Of a DNA stretch of 64,000 bases, positions 10,601 to 20,381 are shown in pieces. This DNA is from Heterobilharzia americana (taxonomy: Eukaryota > Platyhelminthes > Trematoda > Strigeidida > Schistosomatidae): the NCBI GenBank assembly GCA_944470555.2, contig OX104134.1, positions 12,379,248 to 12,443,247 on the forward strand, written 5' to 3'. Position numbers and translations under genes: made by a program. Below the pieces are notes generated by a model. That model was not told the DNA's origin and ran no database searches. It saw only the letters and a program-made list of their open reading frames with translations. The first letter of the stretch is position 1. Every line of letters starts with the position of its first letter.

Positions 10601-13600
10601 AAACCAAATATTTCTAGATGCTACTTAACGGCTGAACTACTTACAGTTCTTAGCTAAGTTACCACCACTTAGAATTAGCATGATATCCACATTCCCATGT
10701 CGGCTTATCAAAGTGAATACTAAAAGTGTGCAAAATAGAAACAATGTGCAGGTTCATGCTCCAGATGGTGGACCGTATCCACTAGGTCACAACACACTAT
10801 GCCACATTTCTACTACAAATTGCTGACATAAGTTGAGAACTCGAACCTATGAATACTAACTCAGTAAACCGAAACCTTGCTAAGAGTACTAACACTACGA
10901 GTCATTTTGAAATTTGTTTGCTAAAACTACTGGATTAGCAAGAAGAATAATGTAGTGAAGATAGTTACTTTGAAATAAATATTTGGTTTGCGCTTATTCA
11001 AACGAATACCAACAGCTTCTAATTCATTTTCGAGGAGCGTTCTAAAATCAAATGAGACAAAATAAAACTGTTTCATTAGACTCCAGTACCAAAACTGCAA
11101 TTAACTGCGAAAGATGTAGAATTACTTTCAACGGGAAAATTTCATTGTATTTCGGACAGCTTATCATGCTTGACGAATGCCATTATGCAAATCGCAGCCG
11201 AATCTAGTTAGTTTCGATAACGATTATATGAGAGACACCTACAAGGGTGCAGGTATATCCAGTTAGTCAGTCTCAAAAAAGGAAGAAACGAGTGTTCTGT
11301 ATTCCAATGTTAACAACAACTGAGTAAATTATAACAATAAATATACAGTTAATATTGAGGAATTTGCATAGAAATATGTAAATGACAATTTTGTTACGTG
11401 AAGACGCTGAAAAGATGCAGAGTCTTCTGGACACCTTGAGCAGCAATTTGAGAATGTTTTTGGGATGAGTTTCTTACCACCTAAATGCAAATTGATATTG
11501 ATGATGATGAGTAGTGATAGTGAGCGTTAACTGCCCTTTCCTGCAAGCAAGCGGTAAATGTAAGGCAGAAATGCGTGTTCATGAACGATAATGTCCAGTT
11601 AAGTTAGTTTCATAGCTCATACTATATTCATAGGGCACGACAACCTGCATTATTGGTGTCTTGTGCTTGACCGTTAGCTGCGTAGCGGTCGTGCCTGCAA
11701 TTAACATCCATCTATCCAATTCAACACAGGACCAGGTATTACTGCGTAATAATCCGAGTTGCCACAGCTCAAATCAGTATATCAAGTAAGAAGACAGTGA
11801 AGTACAAGATGAAGATAAGAAAATCCAGTCGAAAGAAATATGAAGTACGAGAAGATAGAAAGAATGAATGAGAAAATGGTGAGATTCGGCATAGCGTCGT
11901 TAAGATGAGGATAATGTTTGTATACATATGCGCCACTGACATCGGTTCTGAACCATATCACCTAGAGTCTCCAACCACTGGTTCTTCTTGTCCCGCAGAC
12001 CCCGACCGGGCTAGTCTACATCGCCCCACATGGCTCAAACCAACAGTCAAAGACTTCATGCATTGATGCCATGTTTTAGTCTAGCCACCTCGGGTCTTTT
12101 TCCAACCTGAACCTATTTCGGCTAACATTAACATTGTGTGACGAGGCAATCGATGACTAGGCATACGTAGTACGTGTTCCAACCATCTCAGTCGATGAAG
12201 GTTCATAACCTCGTCAACTGATTTACCCCTTCTCCTTAAAACTCTACACCTGACTTCTGAATTACTCACGTGGTGGCACCGCGGAATACGGCCTGTACTA
12301 CGAAGACAACGGTGGTGAAATACCTGAAGCCAGCTTTCTCATGTCTTCCACCTTCAATGGCCATGTTACACAGACATACATACAGTAGAACAGAGTTGAC
12401 TGCTGTGCAGTACACGCGACGCTCAATAGATAATCGGATATCACGGCGGCGCCATAGGTGACGTAAGTTAGCTAAAGCCAGCCGAGCCTTTTGTATTTGT
12501 GCAGAGATTTCATCGGCCACTGAGCTATTAGGGCCGATCCTATTTCCCAGGTAAGTGAAGTGGTCGACACACTCAATCACTACACTCTCTATTGTTAGCT
12601 GAGGCACCGTTGAAGACCAGTCCTGAAGCAACAATTTACATTTAGGTGATAAGAAACGCATCCCAAAAACATTCTCACGGTGTCTAGAAGACTCTGCATC
12701 TTGTCAGCGTCTTCACCTAACAGGACTATCATCCGCATATTTTAGGTCTAACGAAAATTCTCCACCGATTAGGTCAACCTCTGTGTAGTCAGGTGACAAG
12801 ACGGAGACCTCCATAAGAATATCTATCATAAAATTGAATAAGAATGGAGACGGTTGTCACCATTGATGGACACCACTCGATGGGCATAGCTCCCTGGACA
12901 TCTCACCATAGGCTTTGACACGCCCACAAGTGTTCGAGTAGAGAGCCTTCAATAAGGTGATGTACTTACTTGGCACCCCTTTCAGTGAGAGACATTGCCA
13001 TAAGACTTCTCGATCAACGGAGTCAAATGCCGCCGCCTCCAGGCCGAGAAATACAGCTAGTGTCGGGCGTCGGTTAGCGTCCATGTGTTCCAGAACCTGG
13101 CGGAGTGTGATTGTTTCGTCGATACACCCGCGGCCGGTTCTAAGGCCTGCATGGCTTTCTCCGGCTTGCTGTTTCCGAGCTCCACTTAGGCGTCGAAGAA
13201 TTATAGAACATAGGATCTTGGACACCATGTTTGTCAGGCTGATTCCTCTGCGGTTATCACAAGATGACTTCTCGCCTTTCCTGAAGACTGGAATAATCAG
13301 TGATTTAGACCAGTTAAAGGGGATAGTATTTGATTCCCATATACTGGTTAACACTTTCTTTAACCTAAGAGAACCTTACCACCAGCCTTGTATACCTCTG
13401 GAGTTAGTCCGTCTGGTCCTGTCGCCGTTCCTCGTTTCAGGTTACCTACAGCTTTCTCAACTTCTGCTAGTGTTGGGGGGCCTATCTCAATGTTCCATTC
13501 AGGATCCGACTGGATAACGGATAATGCAATGGTGGCTGGAGGCCAGTTAAACTGTTCCTCGAAGTGTTCTGCCCATCGTCCCAGTCGTTTCCCCTGCGAA

Positions 13601-16600
13601 TGAATCCCAGACCCGTCCTTCCCGCCCCACCCCTAGTCTCCTTAATAAGTCTAAATAACCCTCTACTGTTACCATTCGCCGCTGCCTTTTCCATCTCTTT
13701 AGGCACCACTATTCGCGGTAGTTGCGGAAACTTTTTCTTAATCTACTTTGAAGTTGCCCTCGCTCTTCATTGTACTCAGAGCCTGCAGGGGTAAGTTCAC
13801 GTGCATCCATTAGTTCGGAAGAAGCTGCTGATATCCACTGGTTTTTTTAGCCATTATTTTGGAGTCAGCTACGGTCTTCTTCAGCGCTGCTTTTACAGCA
13901 GACTGAAGATGGCACCAGGCTTCTTCTGGATAAGTGATAGTCTTTTGTTCCGATAACTGCCTAGCCAACTTCTCACTGAACACGGCTTTGGTGTTTTCGT
14001 TGTCCAGCAGCACTCGTAGTGATATGTTGCCAAATTTGTCTGACGTCCATTGAGACGCAGGCATATACGCACTCGGACCACTGCGTAGTCGCTATCCAAA
14101 CACGTACACCAGGAGCGGCAGTCTTCCACCGATCCTCTCCAGCGATGACTAATAGCAATGCGATCTATCTGTGTCCATTGCTGAGTTGAGCTCGGTGGAC
14201 GCCACATCCGACAGTGTCTTTCTTTATGTCTGGAATTTGTGCTAGCTAAAAATAGGCGGTTATCTGAGTACATTTGTAGTAGGTGATCACTACTGCAAAA
14301 TATTTATACTGTGAATATTACACACAATACATTAGCTGGAAGATAATCAGAAACTGGTTTCAAATAGTGAAGTCTTGCAGTTAAGAATAAGGATGATAAT
14401 TGTTTGTTCTCCAAGCTTTGAAGTTTGATTTTGGACGTTTCATCACAGGGATGAGTATTTACTTTGTAAACAAACCTCGAAGCTCGGAAAACTCCAAATA
14501 ATCATCAAGAATCTGGTTTTCTTCTTTGGGTGGTTTGGGGAAAATCAATATAGAACGACTTTAGCACACCAACGGTAAGTAGGAAAACGAATTAAAAACA
14601 AAACATTTCGATTTCAATATGACATGAACATGTAAGAATCTGTCACACAAAATATGATTATGCTGACACAAAGAAAGAAAGATATAGAGTATGTCAAAAC
14701 GATAAAGTCAGAGATGTGTGTTTTCTGCCAGAAGATGCAAAATTAGCACAAACACCATCTACCACATGGTGTTGTGTCACCAACTGATTATCTCTTCGCC
14801 TTCTAACCACCCCTCCCAATCAACGCCACCATTCGAATATCACCAAACAACTGTTGGTATGAAAACTATTGACTCATCTAGTATTTAGGGTCAGTAATGA
14901 CTCTGTTATGACGTTCTTGTCGTTTACAGATTGGATAGTTGAGATCATCTCTTAGCTTTTTGTAGATCACAACCTACTTCTTGTCAATACCAACACCTGG
15001 CACAGCCATACCCCTTTTGCAACCTGGCGTCGTTCGTCCACAACATAAACCTAGATTCCGTGGTGTCACTACGTGAGTAATTCAGAAGTCAGGTGTAGAG
15101 TTTTAAGGAGAAGGGGTAAATCAGTTGACGAGGTTATGAACCTTCATCGACTGAGATGGTTGGAACACGTACTACGTATGCCTAGTCATCGATTGCCTCG
15201 TCACACAATGTTAATGTTAGCCGAAGTAGGTTCAGGTTGGAAAAAGACCCGAGGTGGCTAGACTAAAACATGGCATCAATGCATGAAGTCTTTGACTGTT
15301 GGTTTGAGCCATGTGGGGCGATGTAGACTAGCCCGGTTGGGGTCTGCGGGACAAGAAGAACCAGTGGTTGGAGACTCTAGGTGATATGGTTCAGAACCGA
15401 TGTCAGTGGCGCATATGTATACAAACATTATCCTCATCTTAACGACGCTATGCCGAATCTCACCATTTTCTCATTCATTCTTTCTATCTTCTCGTACTTC
15501 ATATTTCTTTCGACTGGATTTTCTTATCTTCATCTTGTACTTCACTGTCTTCTTACTTGATATACTGATTTGAGCTGTGGCAACTCGGATTATTACGCAG
15601 TAATACCTGGTCCTATGTTGATATTGATAATGATAAGCCTGGATTCAAGTTAATCACATTGCAATAATTTACCGTGGATGGGTGAATCCAGGACTTTCGC
15701 TCCTATCACACGAATTCTTTGGCACCTGGTCATGCCCTAAATATGTGAAAAGTATGCCTTTCAAATTTGTGATCGGCCATCCCAAACAGATAAACGTACG
15801 CAAGTTATTTATTTTGAGCATTTTAGCTAAACAAAAACCGAGTTAGCTTCAAGGCAAACTATATGTATGCACCTCTGGATGATGCCACATAAGCCATAGA
15901 ATCGAAAGCAGCGAGGCTGATGCTGCAATCTTCTTGTTTCTCCCGTTATGAAAAGGTTTTTCAAAAATTGGTGTGTCTTTTTGAATAGCTGCTCGTTACT
16001 ACTTCTTCAAAAATCTATTTTTATTTCTGCCTCTACTTTGTTTTCCTTGCTTTCTGTTTATATAGCTTTCATGTCATTAATATTTTTATATTATTGTGTA
16101 TAATTCATTTTATGGATAGACAAGATGTACTAAGTTTATTTGTCTTAAAAAAATGATTACTCAGAAACTTCATGTGTCATATTTATCTGACGGTAATATA
16201 AGAGGTAGTGAAGTTTCTAATATGTGACGTGAATGCTCTTTTTGCCCGACGATCGTGTCAGGCGTTCAGCAACGGACCAAAACCAGTGGTGCAAGTGAAC
16301 TCCGAAATACCAAAGTGAATACAAATGAGCCTCTATCGCTCACTGGAAAACATGGGTAAGACTTCTGAAGTTATTTTATTGCCTTCTGAATCTAGCATTT
16401 GAACTACAGGCTAATTCAATTCTTTATTTGTCATAAAAGCAGTGATAACACACTATTCGAAAAAGATGTCAGAGTGAAACAGTTACTTTTTTCATCAAGG
16501 TTAAGAAGAAAAGAATTAATAATGAAACACTTACTAAGTCATAAAACACAAGAATACTGAATCACTTTAATTTAGCCTTTCATTAAGTAGAAGAATTTAT

Positions 16601-19600
16601 AAGCTGAAGGACAGCATTCGTCACACCAAAAAAAGGCGTAACGCTAATTACTTGTAAAATTCAAGTCAGCTTTTAGGCACCAAAAGTAGTCCATTACGCA
16701 GTCGGTCGCATTCAAAGTTTTGATGATTGTAATTTCTTATGAACACTGAAAGCAGTAGCAGATTACTTGCTGACACACATTCAATGCAGTATGATAGATT
16801 TACTGGACTTCAAAAATGGATACTGATGGTAGCACCGGATAACAGACAGAATCAACGCGGAAGCTCGCATAGAAGTGCACTGTCACACTTCATAGTAGTA
16901 TACAAAGAACAAACGCATGGAAAAAACAGTGATAGTAATCTTGGTTGTATTGTGTTCTCTGAGCTGGGTTGAGGACACAATATAACCAAGACCATCCACC
17001 TGGGCTACAAATATATTCCATCATTACAGTGATAGCAAATTAGACAAAGTTGTGTGAGGAATAAACCATCTCAAGACATAGGTTAGTGCGAATATTCAAA
17101 CTTTAGAAGACGTTAAGGAGAGAATGCGTCTGCGCCACTGTCACCGATTTACAGCCATGTCACCAAGAATCAATCCTCAGCCACTGATTCCTTTCATCTC
17201 AGTGACCCCAGCCAGGCTGTCTACATCTACCCACACGCCTCACACCAACAGTAAGAGACAACATCGATTAGTCTCACGTCTTCGTCTAGTCACCCTGAAA
17301 CCTCTACCAACATAATCCGAATCCCCTCAGTATGGAACGTTGAGGTAGACGGTGACTCGGCATGCTCAACACATGTCCAAGCCATCTCAGTCGACTGAGG
17401 TTCACAACCTCATCAGTCGACTCGACTGTTTTGCCGAATACCCTTCGCCTTACCTCAACATTGCTTACACAGTGATTCTACCGAACGCAATCCATGCTAC
17501 GAAGACACTTGTGATCGAAACTCTGCAACCACTTCACGTCTTCTACTTTTAACGCCAATATCTCACGTCCATACGAACGAAGTGCAGTGCAGTGCAGTAT
17601 ACTCGTCCTTTGATAGATAGTTGGATATCTTGCCAGTTGGCGCCGCATGTTGCAAGTTATCAAATGCCAAGCGAACTTGCGTATTCGAGCTGAGATTTCG
17701 CCAGCAAGCAGGCGGTTCGGGGGACTGATACAACTCCCAAAGTGAGTGAATTGGTCGACACACTCCACAACTTCTTACCTGATGTCATTAAACTGGGAGT
17801 ACTTGCAGTAGACCAGTCCTAGAGCAACATCTTACATTTGACAGGCGTCAGTGAAACACATGCCAAATGTACTCAGATTTCTGCTCAACAATTCAAGAAG
17901 ACCCAGCATTTTGCCAGTGTCTTCACTGAGCAGAACGATATTGTCTGCACACTCCAAGTCAACGACATGCCCTCCATGGATGGGAGTTATTCAGTCCCTG
18001 TGGAGTCAGGTGTACCTAAGCTTCTGCTCATTTGCATATCTCTAACAAAGTTAAGTGGGAACGGTAACAGTGGGCATGCCTGATGGACACCACTAGTTGT
18101 CGTCAATTCACATGCCAACTTTCTACGAGCCATTACATGGTTGCGTGAGTTTGAGTAGACAGCTTCGATAAGCATTACGCACTTGCTCAGTACTCTTTTT
18201 ATAGTCAGACACTGCCACAACATCTCACGGCCCACTGAGTAAAATGCCACCTTTAAGTCAATAAATAAGGCAAGTGTCCATCGCCAGTATTTAAGCCCGT
18301 GTTCCAGGACCTTTCGGAGTGAATATACAATCGATCCAGCTCCAGTTAGGCATCGGATAACCATGGACCCTAGGATCTTGAAAATGAGATTTGTCGAACT
18401 GATTCCTCTGTGGTTATCACAAGATTTCTCCCTCTTCTTATAGATTGCAATGTTTAGAGAAGTACATCAGTTTGACGGCACTACCTCTGGTCCCTATATG
18501 CTAACTAGTACCTCCGTCCCTTTAATCAGCAATTTCCTACCTCCATCCTTGAAAACGTCGGGTAGCAAGCTTTCAGGTCTTGCTGCTTTCCATCGTTTCA
18601 GGTTCGTTACAGCTTTCTCAACTTCAAGGAGAGTTGGTAGACCGATATCTACGTGTCATTCAGGTTCAGACTGGATGCTGGGCTATTCAAGTGATTGTTT
18701 GTTGACTACTTAAACCTGCGACCTTTTAATTCTCATGGTTTTACTTTTAATACCGCACTATACTACATAATCTTTGCAACTGGCCAACTGGTGATGAGTA
18801 CGAAAATCTTTGTTCCTAACTAGAAAATTGAAGACTAAGAAAACTGGCCTATTAATTTACCGATTTGACGGAAAACTCGTATTTTCATTCAGTAACTTCT
18901 GCCGTGTACCGTTCTATCTATAAATCTGTCACTTTCCGAGAAACCTTAAATCATTTAGGTCATTTTTACCACCAATATAACTCTTTAGTTATCTTTCGAA
19001 AATTGACATTCCTTTGATGCTATGTAGTATCCAAGAAGTAAGAATTTATGAATGTAAAACATGATCCCAGTTGACGATTTATCGAAATTATTGGGTATCA
19101 TACCTAAAGTGAAACCCAATCTATACTGTCATTTAAAATGAATACAGAAATTTCCTGCTACTGCTTTGTTTAATACTAATACCTTTCCACATTTTAGGGA
19201 TCGTTCGCAAGCCAAAGCTTAGCATTAAACGATGACCTACTTCCAGTTACATCACAATCATTGTATGACACTTGAAAAATACTAGGACAATTTTGCTCTA
19301 TCTCAAGGGTTGATACTTCGGCAAGTTTATACACAAATGTAAGATTATAAATACTAGTGCAATATTAATAATTACTTGAGCATCGGAATCACCATAACTG
19401 AAGCTCCTTAGGTACGTCTTACTAACAGTGATGTTAGCATTCAATGATACTTATTTTTCCGAGCTCAAAATAAATAAATAATAATAACAATTATGTCACC
19501 TATGAAATTCTGTTGGTAATCTTGGCATCCAGAAAATGCCCAAAAGTAATGTAAACCTTTGTCAAACAACGACCATGAATTTACTTAATCCCAACGAAGT

Positions 19601-20337
19601 AAGCAATAAATAGAACATCTAAAAAAGCTTCATTTCACTGTACAATAATACACCAATCTACACAGCGTTGGATGCAGTTGGAAATAGGCTTAATGATGTC
19701 AACGAGCTTATGCATCGAACTAAGGTACAAGTCGAGGAAATTATGCTACGAGTATTGCTATGCCTGACGTCCATAGTTTTTAAGTTTTGAAACAAAATAG
19801 ATGAAAAAACCAAAGGGATTGCTATCGAATCACCAATATCCCCTATGAATAGTTGGGAACGGATAGCCCTTGAAACATTTAGTCCTACTATAAAGATATG
19901 GTTCCGATGCGTAGATCACATATTTACAGTACTGAAATCGGAGCACATTAACTGATTCTTGACCCACGAAATCAGTAGTAGATGTAATCCAATTTACCTA
20001 TGACTTAAAAAAGAGATGGTGATTTAGCGGTGCTTGATTGCGAGATTAACTGAATGCAAGATAGAAGTTTAAACTGATATCTATTGGAAACTTTTGCATT
20101 CGAATTCGTACTGAGACTTCAAATCATCTCATCCTATGAGTTAAGGTTGGTTTGCTTAGATGTCCAAGTAGTAGGGCAAGGAAGCTTACTAGTAGAACAG
20201 AGTTTGAGACAAAAAAGTAGATAAATGAAGAATGCCTTACAGCTCAATAATTACCCACCTAAACTTATCAACGAATTTACAATAAATCATAAGAAAAATA
20301 TGAACAATAGTAGTAGACACATGTTGATAGTAATGTC

Positions 20338-20381
<44 letters not shown>

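Noticed and set aside
12957..13794. Several overlapping plus-strand frames up to 186 codons
   Set aside because: Antisense to the broken RT of copy D. No motif of their own.
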